From Aquimarina sp. MMG016 (GTDB lineage Bacteria > Bacteroidota > Bacteroidia > Flavobacteriales > Flavobacteriaceae): a stretch of 64,000 bases of DNA. The stretch lies in assembly GCF_018100805.1 (NCBI RefSeq), contig NZ_JAGJEA010000005.1, forward strand, positions 62,001 to 126,000, given 5' to 3'. A program made the position numbers and the translations under genes. The notes under the pieces were generated by a model. The model was not told the DNA's origin. It saw nothing but the letters and a program-made list of their open reading frames with translations, and made no database searches. Below, piece after piece: positions 1-8,520 of the stretch (its first letter is position 1; each line of letters opens with the position of its first letter).

Positions 1-1866
1 TATCGTGGTTTGTCCAACTGGATACGTATCTGAAGCATCAGAACCTCTATTAAAATCATTTACCAAAAGCAGGTTACCCAGATTGGCAGCTTTTAATTGG
101 TAGTATGAATTGTTAACTCCTACATCAGCATCTTCCTGAAGGGTAAATGTTAAATCACTACCATAGGTAGTTACCCAGTTATTCCAGGTGGCTTGGGTAA
201 TAGTAGCGGTTTCTGTAACTCCATTAAGTGACCCAGAAATCATACATTCGTTGTATACTTCAGAACCATCAGGCCCTGCTAACACAAAACATTCACCTAC
301 TGTATCAAAATCTCCTCTTAATTCTATTTCTAAGATAACATCTTCTGTTGCTGTGATCACATTAGACAGCACTACCTGAGTATCTATTAATGTTGGAGAT
401 ATTGGGTTTCCACCTCCTAAAAGATCGGTTCTTGGGCTTGTGGGAATCAACGTTTGATCCACTGTACCTGTAAAGGTAGGGGTAGCTAAAGTTACTGCCC
501 CCTCGCAGGCTCCTGCATCATTACTTACCGTAATATCTGCAGGGCAACTTATCGTCGGAGATGCGTAAGCCACAACGCTTACCTGTGCATTGCAGGTATC
601 TAAAAAACTGCTTGGGTCATCCACAATCAATTCTACAATTCTCGTTGTACCAACATCTACTGTCGTGAATGTAGCATCACCCGGATCTATAAAAAGATCA
701 ATATCTCCACAATTATCTGAAGATCCATTATCAATATCATTTGGGGTTATTATTATATCATTCCCAGCCGCATCAAACTGTATTGTTATATTTTGGCAAA
801 CAGCATTAGGATCTGTAACATCTTCTACAGTAACTATCGCATTACAAGTATCCTGTAATCCATTTTGATTAGTTACAGTAAGCACGACTGTATTATTTCC
901 AAGGTTTGTACAATCAAAAGTTGTTTGACTTGCACTAAAGCTAAGAGAAGAGCAGGGATCATCACTTCCTCCATTCAAATCAGCTGCTGTTAAAGTGGCA
1001 TTTCCAGAGGCATCGAGCTCCAGAATAACAGTATTACAAATAGCTGTTGGTGTTGCAGCAACCACAGTAACTATAGCTTCACAACTCTCTTGATTGTTGG
1101 ATAAGTCTAGTGCTGTTAGCGTAACAGTATTAGTTCCAATATCAGCACAAGTAAATTCTGTTTTTGATAAACTAAGATCTACGATTGTACAATTATCACT
1201 CGAACCATCATCAATATCAGCAGTAGTAATTGTGGCTTCTCCTGTTTCATCTAACTGTACTGTAATATCTTTGCAAACTACAGTTGGTGGTATATTATCC
1301 ACGATAGTTACAACTCCAGTACAATTAGCACTATTAAATGATGCATCCAGCATATTAATACTTACATCATTATCCCCAAGGTCATTACAATCAAAAGTTG
1401 TAGTACGGGTTCTAAATACGGTGATTTCACAATTGTCGACAGAGCTTCCCGCCACATCTTGGGCAGTGATCATTGCTTCCCCATTTTCGTCTAACTCGAC
1501 TGTTATATTTTCACAAAGAGGACTGGGATCGATAGTGTCTTGAACCGTGACTATTGCGGTACATTGACCTGTATTTAGTTCTTCGTCCTGTATAATTAAG
1601 GTAACTTCATTATCTCCTAAATTAGTGCAATCAAAACTGCTTGGGACTACTCTACTTCTTAAGATACTGCAATTATCTGTGGAACCATCGTCAATATCTG
1701 AAACGATAATATTAGCATTTCCGGTTTCGTCTAATTGGATTGTGATATTTTTACAAATAGCTGTTGGTGGAGTGGTATCTTCTCCTGCTCCACATTGGGC
1801 ACTAACAGTAAATGAGGTTTGTAAAAAGGCAACAATCGCCACCCAAAAAAGTAGTCGTTTTTTCAT
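1..1866 (-). CDS. Secreted HYR-repeat surface protein, 3' end outside window
   Basis: An open frame runs from an ATG at 1866 to the window edge without a stop, giving about 622 residues of a longer protein. It starts with a signal peptide (MKKRLLFWVAIVAF..., cleavage near SAQ-C at residue 24). Five repeats of about 80 residues follow; each begins like AICKNITIQLDE, contains an IxxxDIDxGSxDNC segment, and ends like C-x-AIVTVxD. A sixth HYR-like unit begins ASPTISCPADITV, and then a beta-rich segment resembling the P/CUB-type domains of flavobacterial surface proteins. HYR repeats are Ig-like adhesion or spacer modules, so this is probably an exported adhesin-like protein. Its C-terminus, possibly with a sorting domain, is not visible. 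Plus-strand open frames across it are shadows. Confidence 0.85.
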   Translation of the reverse strand, partial: MKKRLLFWVAIVAFLQTSFTVSAQCGAGEDTTPPTAICKNITIQLDETGNANIIVSDIDDGSTDNCSILRSRVVPSSFDCTNLGDNEVTLIIQDEELNTGQCTAIVTVQDTIDPSPLCENITVELDENGEAMITAQDVAGSSVDNCEITVFRTRTTTFDCNDLGDNDVSINMLDASFNSANCTGVVTIVDNIPPTVVCKDITVQLDETGEATITTADIDDGSSDNCTIVDLSLSKTEFTCADIGTNTVTLTALDLSNNQESCEAIVTVVAATPTAICNTVILELDASGNATLTAADLNGGSDDPCSSLSFSASQTTFDCTNLGNNTVVLTVTNQNGLQDTCNAIVTVEDVTDPNAVCQNITIQFDAAGNDIIITPNDIDNGSSDNCGDIDLFIDPGDATFTTVDVGTTRIVELIVDDPSSFLDTCNAQVSVVAYASPTISCPADITVSNDAGACEGAVTLATPTFTGTVDQTLIPTSPRTDLLGGGNPISPTLIDTQVVLSNVITATEDVILEIELRGDFDTVGECFVLAGPDGSEVYNECMISGSLNGVTETATITQATWNNWVTTYGSDLTFTLQEDADVGVNNSYYQLKAANLGNLLLVNDFNRGSDASDTYPVGQTTI

Positions 1867-2014
1867 AGTATAAGGGGTTAAAAATTTATTCTCGATTTGA
1901 GTTTACAATAGTACATTGCTTACCTAATTCTTTCCAAAAATTGAGCGTTACAAAACGTTACACCCTAGCATATTTAAAAAAAAACAACGTCTTAAATCAT
2001 TGAAAAAAAGTGAT

Positions 2015-2209
2015 TTAATTTATATTCTCATTGTTTTCATATTCAATCATAGCTTCTTTCAGTTTTGCTTCTATATCATCTAATGTGTTCAGTTTCGCCT
2101 GCAAGGCAATGTTTCTTTCTTGCAATTCTTGAATAGCAACGATTTTTTTATCGTGCTTTTTTTTACCTGAAATAATCCTATAATATTTTGCTAAACTGAA
2201 TCGGATCAT
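2015..2209 (-). CDS. Small coiled-coil hypothetical protein
   Basis: A 64-residue reading from an ATG at 2209. The frame stays open upstream to a TTG at 2290, where the DNA contains a short tandem TTGTCCACC repeat that looks non-coding, so the shorter start is preferred. The protein is basic at the N-terminus (MIRFSLAKYYRIISGKKKHD) and then forms a heptad-like helix (QELQERNIALQAKLNTLDD) with an acidic tail. I recognise no family. It sits alone between two larger minus-strand genes. It may be a real small protein or chance coding. Confidence 0.35.
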   Translation of the reverse strand: MIRFSLAKYYRIISGKKKHDKKIVAIQELQERNIALQAKLNTLDDIEAKLKEAMIEYENNENIN

Positions 2210-2535
2210 TGTGCTCTCAAAATTCTGATGCAAGTATATGCCTCGTACTGGATATTCGAAAAAAAACGTGGTGGACAATTTGGTGGACAATTCCCAAACC
2301 TACTATAAAGAAAGGAGTAATTAAAGTTTATAGTTTCATACAAGAATTGTAAAAGGGTAAGAAAATGAGCTCATCTTGGATGCAATTTTATGTCGAAAAT
2401 CACTCAGATTGACATTTTTTTGTTTTTCAGGGGTTTCATAAAGTTTATTCTGCCTAAAAATTACTTTAACCATACCTGAATGACGTATTGTTTAGTTTCG
2501 GTTTATTCCTATGAATTGTATAAAAAAATCAGAAA

Positions 2536-4194
2536 CTAACGTTTTAAACTTAAAATATAGGTGTCTAAATCTTCATTTTCGGAAAGTTCTAATTTCTTTT
2601 TTAGTCGATGTCTAGCTTTTTTTACTGCATCTATAGAAGTGTTTCTGAGCTTGGCAATTTCTTTACCGCTCAAGTCTAATTTTACATAAGAGCAAATTTC
2701 CAGATCCGTGGGAGTCAGGTTTGGGTGTATGGACTTTACCTGCTTATAAAATTCAAAATTAAGTGCTTCCAAATTACTGCGAATCATTAATAACTTAGAA
2801 TCTTCAAGATCATCTGCTTTTAATTCCGCAATAACACTTTTTAGGGTAATATCAGAGTTTTCTTTATCAGAAATCTTCTTAAGATCCTCTACCAGTCTTT
2901 TCTTAGTTTGTATCTGCTGTATAGATTCGGTGATCAGTGTAGATATTTCTTCCTCTCGGGTTTCCACCTTTTTTTCGGTTTCCTCTAATTCCTCTTCTAA
3001 ATGTTCTCTTTGAATTTTTTCGAGCTGTAAACGCTTTCTATTATACATATAAAGCGACACCCCTAGAATGAGTAAGATTCCAATAATAATAAAGTTTCTT
3101 ATGGTTGTGGCTTTTTCTTTTTCCAGCTCTTTAGCGATCAGAGCTTTTTGTTTTGCAAATGCTAAACTATCTGTTAACTTTTCTTGTCTGAATTGATTCC
3201 TGAGTTCCAGTTCACGAATTTCCTTAGCTTTTTGCAGATTAAAAACAGTATCGTACACTTTGAAAAATCTTCGATAGTCACGCAACGCTTTTTCGAAATC
3301 CTTTTGATCATGATAGATATGGCTTCTTTTTTTATAGTTAAGAGCGATTCGGTTACCCATTTTTTTCTCTTTCGAAAGTTGTAAGGACGTTTCTATATGA
3401 TATAATGCATTATCATATTGTTTCAGATTTCGATAAATATCCGCCAGGCTATAGTGGATGGTAACAACCGACTCATATTTCTTGATACTATCGGCAAAAG
3501 CAAGGTTTTCTAACTGAAACGGAAGTGCTTTTTTATATTGTTTAGCAATCACATATTCAAATGCTTTATTTCCTACAACCTGATAGTGACCTTCTTTATA
3601 TCCGAGTTTTAAGAATATTTCTTCTGCTTTGTCATAATAATAAAATGCAGAGTCCCTTTGTCTGCGCTTTGTATAAACAACTCCTAATATATTATAGGTA
3701 GTTCCCAGACTTCGGATTCTACCTAGTTTCTTTTTTAAGACAATAGATTTCCTAAAATACTCTATAGCCTTCTCATATTCTTTTTCGAATCGATATACCT
3801 GTGCTATATTATGATAGTTCGTAGAGAGGTGAGAGGAATCCGGAATACTTTCGAAAATTTCTTTTGCTTTTAGATAATTATCCAATGATAAAGTATACCG
3901 ATCCATTTTACGGTTAAGCACCCCAAGTTGCTGATATACTATTGCTTGTTGTAAGCGTTTGTCGTATCCGTGATTTTTTGCAAGTAGTGTAACAATACTA
4001 TCAATATTGTATTCAACCTTTGTAAAATCTCTAAGTAATAACTGAGAATTTAAGGTCAGATATGCCTCAATTTTTAAGGAATCGGTAGTTGCCTTTTGCA
4101 CATTGTTTATAAGACGAACTAATGTAGTATCCTGCTCTTGTGAAAAAGAAAAAAGAGATAATCCTAAAAATAGAACAAGTATCGTCTGTTTCAT
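2536..4194 (-). CDS. TPR-containing membrane regulator with LuxR-like HTH
   Basis: Of the possible starts, the ATG at 4194 is preferred because it directly precedes a signal peptide (KQTILVLFLGLSLFSFSQ); GTG and TTG codons just upstream are less likely. Roughly residues 25-330 are tetratricopeptide repeats (for example SLDNYLKAKEIFESIPD and ALYHIETSLQLSKEK). One membrane helix follows (FIIIGILLILGVSLYMY, about 370-390), then a long coiled coil, and finally a LuxR/GerE-type helix-turn-helix (TPTDLEICSYVKLDLSGKEIA). This architecture is common in Bacteroidetes and is read as a one-component sensor with periplasmic TPRs and a cytoplasmic helix-turn-helix. Whether the helix-turn-helix binds DNA while tethered is unknown. 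A related protein with a different sensor part lies immediately upstream. Confidence 0.85.
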   Translation of the reverse strand: MKQTILVLFLGLSLFSFSQEQDTTLVRLINNVQKATTDSLKIEAYLTLNSQLLLRDFTKVEYNIDSIVTLLAKNHGYDKRLQQAIVYQQLGVLNRKMDRYTLSLDNYLKAKEIFESIPDSSHLSTNYHNIAQVYRFEKEYEKAIEYFRKSIVLKKKLGRIRSLGTTYNILGVVYTKRRQRDSAFYYYDKAEEIFLKLGYKEGHYQVVGNKAFEYVIAKQYKKALPFQLENLAFADSIKKYESVVTIHYSLADIYRNLKQYDNALYHIETSLQLSKEKKMGNRIALNYKKRSHIYHDQKDFEKALRDYRRFFKVYDTVFNLQKAKEIRELELRNQFRQEKLTDSLAFAKQKALIAKELEKEKATTIRNFIIIGILLILGVSLYMYNRKRLQLEKIQREHLEEELEETEKKVETREEEISTLITESIQQIQTKKRLVEDLKKISDKENSDITLKSVIAELKADDLEDSKLLMIRSNLEALNFEFYKQVKSIHPNLTPTDLEICSYVKLDLSGKEIAKLRNTSIDAVKKARHRLKKKLELSENEDLDTYILSLKR

Positions 4195-4239
4195 CAACAC
4201 AAAATTACGAATTTGTCCATATACTATCTAAAGTGAAAA

Positions 4240-5949
4240 TTAGATATTTAACATTAGGTTTTCCAGATCATCCTGATCGATAATATTTATTTTTTTTCGA
4301 ATCCTATTCTTTGCCACTCGTATGGCTCCATCCGACGTATTGCGATAGGCTGCAATCTCTTTGGTGGATAATTTTAGCCGAATCAGTCCACAGATTTCTT
4401 GTTCAGTTTTAGAGAGGTTCGGATATTTTTCTAACAATCTTTTATTGAACTTGGTATTGAGTAGGTCAATATGTTCTTGTTGAAAAGACAACTTCTCTTC
4501 TACCTGTATTTGGGAACGAATTTCTTGTGATAATTTCCTTACGGAAGATCCTATTTGAGTATGATCCAGTTTTTGAATGTCTTTGAGTTGTTGCAACACT
4601 TGTTTTTTGTATTGCAAACGCATGGCATTATCGGTCGCCAAGATGTCGATATCATCCTTTTGATACTGAATTTGCTCTCCTGCGGTCGAAAGATCTTCAG
4701 AAAGTTGGTCAATCTGTTCGGTGTAAGATTTATAAGTTCTAAAGAGCACTATTACCTGCATACCAATAAACGCTACAAAGCCATAATTCATTAAAAAGAT
4801 ACTATCAATAAATTGTTGTACTACTAAAAGATCGTTAACCATCACTAATCCCATAACTCCCATAGCAAACAGTACAAATTTTGCTTCTGATCGTTTACGA
4901 AAAGCTGCTTTGGTAATGGACAAAACAGCATATCCAATCCCAAAGAAGGCAATGAATTGATACGGAATAAAAGCATAACTAGATATATATGTGGGCGCCA
5001 GCACTAAATAGATCGCAAACGCCATAGAAATCCAGAAATACAATTTGACTATATGTTTTGAAAATTCCTTTGGGAAAAGTGTATAAAAATATAACCCTGC
5101 AATCCCCATCCCAAAGTAAAAAGGTACCAACCGCAATCGATGAATCAACCAAAATGGAGTCTCCGGGAACATACTTAGCAATATAGATTCGCCTACCACT
5201 ATTTGTCTTAGGGCGCCACAAATAACAAATATCCCAAAGTATAGAAATACTATTCTCCTGCTTTCTACATAGTAAAATAAGATTGAAAAAACTGCAACTA
5301 CCAAGACAGCAGCTACACTTAACGACTCAATCAATAATTGTCGTTCTCTCTCTGCCCTAAGAAACTTACGATTTCCTATAGTTATACCCTGAATAAAACC
5401 GCCACCTGCTCGATACTCATAATTAGATATTGGAATCAGAAGATCGATTTCCGAAGCCTTTGGCAAATCAACCAACAAAGGTCTTCCACTTGGAGTTGCA
5501 GCATCGCTTTGAACTCCAATATCTCCTAATTGTTCGATTTTTTGCCCATTGATCCAAATTTCAGCGGCAGTATAACTCCGAGGGATTTTTAATGATAGTG
5601 GTACTAAAGATTCTCCAAGACGAATCTTTAAACGATAGGTAGCATATCCTTTAGCGGGATACTTGTTGCCAGCGAAGTAATTACCAATCCAGTTTCCCGG
5701 TAATTCAATTAAAGAAGGAGTTTTTAATATTTGTGTAGAGAATTGGCTTTCTTTATAAGGAAACTGTTGCCAATAAAAATGCCATTCACCATTAAGTGGT
5801 ACTTTTTTTACGGTATTAAAGTCTACCTCAGATACATCAATAAAACCATCTTTTACGTTAGGAACCTCCTTAGGGCTACTGCAGGATATAATGCTTATCG
5901 ATACCCAAATCAGTAGAAATATCTTATGTATGTTTTGAAATGGAAGCAT
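4240..5949 (-). CDS. 7TM-DISM type membrane sensor lipoprotein with LuxR-like HTH
   Basis: The start is taken at the ATG at 5949, which leads straight into a lipoprotein signal (MLPFQNIHKIFLL...ISC-SS); a TTG further upstream is less likely. After the lipobox comes a galactose-binding-like extracellular domain (NGEWHFYWQQFPY..., GNWIGNYFAG..., ATYRLKIRL) typical of 7TMR-DISM extracellular modules. Seven hydrophobic helices follow (about residues 205-410), then a coiled coil (QIDQLSEDLSTAGEQIQ) and a C-terminal helix-turn-helix (LSKTEQEICGLIRLKLSTKEIA). It is probably a surface-sugar or envelope sensor that signals through its helix-turn-helix. The gap of 45 bp to the TPR regulator downstream suggests co-transcription. 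The ligand cannot be told from sequence. Confidence 0.85.
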   Translation of the reverse strand: MLPFQNIHKIFLLIWVSISIISCSSPKEVPNVKDGFIDVSEVDFNTVKKVPLNGEWHFYWQQFPYKESQFSTQILKTPSLIELPGNWIGNYFAGNKYPAKGYATYRLKIRLGESLVPLSLKIPRSYTAAEIWINGQKIEQLGDIGVQSDAATPSGRPLLVDLPKASEIDLLIPISNYEYRAGGGFIQGITIGNRKFLRAERERQLLIESLSVAAVLVVAVFSILFYYVESRRIVFLYFGIFVICGALRQIVVGESILLSMFPETPFWLIHRLRLVPFYFGMGIAGLYFYTLFPKEFSKHIVKLYFWISMAFAIYLVLAPTYISSYAFIPYQFIAFFGIGYAVLSITKAAFRKRSEAKFVLFAMGVMGLVMVNDLLVVQQFIDSIFLMNYGFVAFIGMQVIVLFRTYKSYTEQIDQLSEDLSTAGEQIQYQKDDIDILATDNAMRLQYKKQVLQQLKDIQKLDHTQIGSSVRKLSQEIRSQIQVEEKLSFQQEHIDLLNTKFNKRLLEKYPNLSKTEQEICGLIRLKLSTKEIAAYRNTSDGAIRVAKNRIRKKINIIDQDDLENLMLNI

Positions 5950-6167
5950 CAAATTCTTTTTCAAAAGCAAAGATACCTTTTATGAAAAACACATGCTCGT
6001 GAATCCATACAAATCGTTATAATCTCAATACATTACTTTCATATATGAATTGAAAATTGTGCTCCTCCCTGTCGAGACAACAGTTAGTTTAACTTTTTGT
6101 TTCGTGTTATTCTTATTGAAATAGTGAGTAGTTACTAAACTTTAAGGTTGCAGAAAATGACGTATAA

Positions 6168-6752
6168 CTATTTCTTTTCAATTTTGATTGTATATTTTTC
6201 TTTATACAAAATGATCAGGTTACAAAAAGAGATCATAAATCCTGCAGAAAACAGATAACACAAAAATAAAAGTGTCATCAGCTGTACTCTATTAAATAGT
6301 ATACTCTGTTTGGTCCAGGCTTTTTCGGGATCACCCAATAAGATCATCATCTGTTCGTTTCGAGCTGGCAAAAAACCATGTGATGCTTTAAACACTTCAA
6401 ATGGATCATTATCTACCATTTCATTACCAATTACAATATCTTTTTCCAGGTAGGGAAGTGTTTTGGCTTCCCTTGCTAAATGATAGGCTGCATAAACTCC
6501 TATAAAAAGAACTATAAATTCTATCGATAAACGTGTCCACTTTATAATAGATTTGTTTTTTAGAGAAAATAAAATCAGGAACCCCGCAAGTACTGTAGCA
6601 ATAAATACCCCGAACTTCATTAAAAAAGCAGTGTTCTCATCAGACGCATGCCAGGAAGGTAAAGGTATAATAAAGGCTCCCGCTACCGAAGCAATCCAGG
6701 TACTGAGCAGAGTAATCTCTTTCCAAACTTCTTTTAATCGGTTTACTAGCAT
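6168..6752 (-). CDS. Four-helix inner-membrane hypothetical protein
   Basis: A 194-residue protein with four predicted membrane helices: about residues 17-33 (STWIASVAGAFIIPL), 45-63 (FGVFIATVLAGFLILFSL), 75-91 (IEFIVLFIGVYAAYHL) and 158-180 (LMTLLFLCYLFSAGFMISF). A charged loop of about 60 residues lies between helices 3 and 4. I do not recognise a family. It follows the lipoprotein gene 6760-7431 by 7 bp, so the two are probably co-transcribed and may act together at the envelope. Confidence 0.7.
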   Translation of the reverse strand: MLVNRLKEVWKEITLLSTWIASVAGAFIIPLPSWHASDENTAFLMKFGVFIATVLAGFLILFSLKNKSIIKWTRLSIEFIVLFIGVYAAYHLAREAKTLPYLEKDIVIGNEMVDNDPFEVFKASHGFLPARNEQMMILLGDPEKAWTKQSILFNRVQLMTLLFLCYLFSAGFMISFCNLIILYKEKYTIKIEKK

Positions 6753-6759
6753 TGTACCT

Positions 6760-7431
6760 TTATTTAGGGGTTTTTAAAACCAATTGTTTCTCTTCTTCTT
6801 TTCCATTGCTCATAATAAGGTGTAATTCTGGTTCCCCTACCCGATCTTCTTTTTCTAGCCAAAACAAATAATAACCAGGCACAAAATCCTGAGAAGCATT
6901 CTGAGTGGGTTTATTAAACCTAAACCTTTTGATATTCAGATTTTGTTCATATGACAATTTTCCGAAAACAAAAAAACCTTCATCTTCACTAGAATTAATA
7001 GTCACTTTTATTGTGGTATTAGCATCACTTTTGGCACTACTATTAATAGATTGTAGTTTGGCATCATAATCCAGATAAATGGATTCTAACATATAAGATT
7101 TATCAGTAATATCATCAAAATTTTTATACAAACGTTGTAATGACTTCTGTGCTTCTTCTAGAGTTGACATATACGTTGTGGTAAGTGCATATTTCTCATT
7201 ACATTTTATAAGTACCGGAAACAACTCCTCATACTTTTTTTCTAGATTATAGTATTTTGCTATAAGATCCTGATCTTCTGTTATAGTTATCTTTTCTGCT
7301 AAATTGGTTACTGCTTGTTGGGTTCCTGATAAAATAACAGAAAGCTTATTATCTTTTGGACCATAACTGGCACAACCAGATATAAAAATCAGTATAAAAA
7401 CTGCAAGCGCTTGTTTGTACAAATTTTCCAT
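6760..7431 (-). CDS. Lipoprotein of unknown function
   Basis: The ATG at 7431 leads into a lipoprotein signal (LAVFILIFISGC-ASYGPK), so the mature N-terminal cysteine should be lipidated. A TTG six bases upstream would add only two residues. The middle (about 60-125) is helical with many leucines and lysines. The C-terminal part is beta-rich (KVTINSSEDEGFFVFGKL, GYYLFWLEKEDRVGEPELHL), suggesting a small beta domain. No family recognised. The downstream membrane-protein gene begins 7 bp after its stop, which points to an envelope-located pair. Confidence 0.7.
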   Translation of the reverse strand: MENLYKQALAVFILIFISGCASYGPKDNKLSVILSGTQQAVTNLAEKITITEDQDLIAKYYNLEKKYEELFPVLIKCNEKYALTTTYMSTLEEAQKSLQRLYKNFDDITDKSYMLESIYLDYDAKLQSINSSAKSDANTTIKVTINSSEDEGFFVFGKLSYEQNLNIKRFRFNKPTQNASQDFVPGYYLFWLEKEDRVGEPELHLIMSNGKEEEKQLVLKTPK

Positions 7432-7560
7432 ATGCAATATTTATCAGTAAATTTTAATATGTTTTATCTTATTAACAAAGTTAACTTTAGAGGGTGGTAT
7501 TTTACTATCAAGAACGCGACAAATAAGAGTAATTTTCCGACATTATAAAAGTTCTAACAT

Positions 7561-8331
7561 TTAGGCAAGGTCATTAATCACCTTCTCCCAATTAAAAGCT
7601 GGACCTATATCCCACTTTCCTGAAGATCTGTAATTTACATGCGAGGTGATGCCTCTAAAATTAACCAACTCATCTTCTGCTACAATTCCATATCGTTTAT
7701 CTTTTGATAAAAACGAAGCAGGGATGTTATACTCAGCAGTTAAATACTTTAGTAGTAGTATCAAACTTTTATATTGCTTTGCAGTATATGTCGCAAAATA
7801 TTGTTCTCCTCTAAAAGGTGTATCTAGCTTTGTGTAGAACTGTGTTTCACTGATATGACAATAGACATCGTTATCACTGTATACAGTGACTAGATTGTCA
7901 CCTATTCTTTTTAAAAATCCAATGTTCGACATTTCGACCGCTATGGTTCTCTTACCCCCATTAGTATTTCCTCCCACCGCTCTGGAACCAAGGTGATAGG
8001 CCCAATAAGCGGAGGACCACAGATTAAGAATCGTACCATTTCTGGCAATGATAAAAGGAACAGACACGCGATGATTAGGTCTGGATAATGCCGCTACATC
8101 TCCTTTTAGGTATCCTGCAGTGTAATGCAATACAATCTGTGTTTTGGTATGCTTTTCTTTTATATAGAACGAGGTATCTCCATTTTTTGTACGGCATCTT
8201 ATATAGGGCATCTTCTCGTTACCTCCTTTGATAGGAACCTTGCTTGACGCTAGGGTAAATTCCTTACCTGCAGTATCTCTTCCAGTATCAAAAAAGGTTT
8301 TCTCGTGTTTAGTAATGCTCGTGGCTTTCAT
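7561..8331 (-). CDS. N-acetylmuramoyl-L-alanine amidase (Amidase_2/PGRP fold)
   Basis: Residues about 60-255 carry an Amidase_2 domain. The first zinc histidine is in VLHYTAGYLKGD, an AYHLG turn follows the RNGTILNLW strand, a conserved glutamate lies in TIAVEMSN, and the second zinc-binding stretch is ITSHVNYRSSGKWDIGP. These enzymes cut the bond between MurNAc and L-alanine in peptidoglycan. No export signal is visible, and the N-terminal 55 residues are unassigned. The gene stands alone between the lipoprotein gene and the type IX-secreted repeat protein. A related role in phage-like particles (cell exit or piercing) is possible given the eCIS cluster 3 kb away, but nothing in the sequence proves it. 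Confidence 0.8.
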   Translation of the reverse strand: MKATSITKHEKTFFDTGRDTAGKEFTLASSKVPIKGGNEKMPYIRCRTKNGDTSFYIKEKHTKTQIVLHYTAGYLKGDVAALSRPNHRVSVPFIIARNGTILNLWSSAYWAYHLGSRAVGGNTNGGKRTIAVEMSNIGFLKRIGDNLVTVYSDNDVYCHISETQFYTKLDTPFRGEQYFATYTAKQYKSLILLLKYLTAEYNIPASFLSKDKRYGIVAEDELVNFRGITSHVNYRSSGKWDIGPAFNWEKVINDLA

Positions 8332-8520
8332 ATAGTACTTACATTAGATGATCTTATATAGGTCAAAAGTATCTTGAAACTGCTGTTTTAGCTATTACAA
8401 AACCGTCAAATCAGATAAAATTTACGACAGCGTATTTATAGTGTTTTTAGTCCTACTTTCATTTATGATTTGAGTTATCTCAATTCAAGTGAAGATCTTA
8501 TCGTGAACTCTATCAGGCAT

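Noticed and set aside
188-1873. Several plus-strand open frames at the window start
   Set aside because: They lie antisense to a continuous minus-strand reading with signal peptide and regular HYR repeats, so they are shadows.
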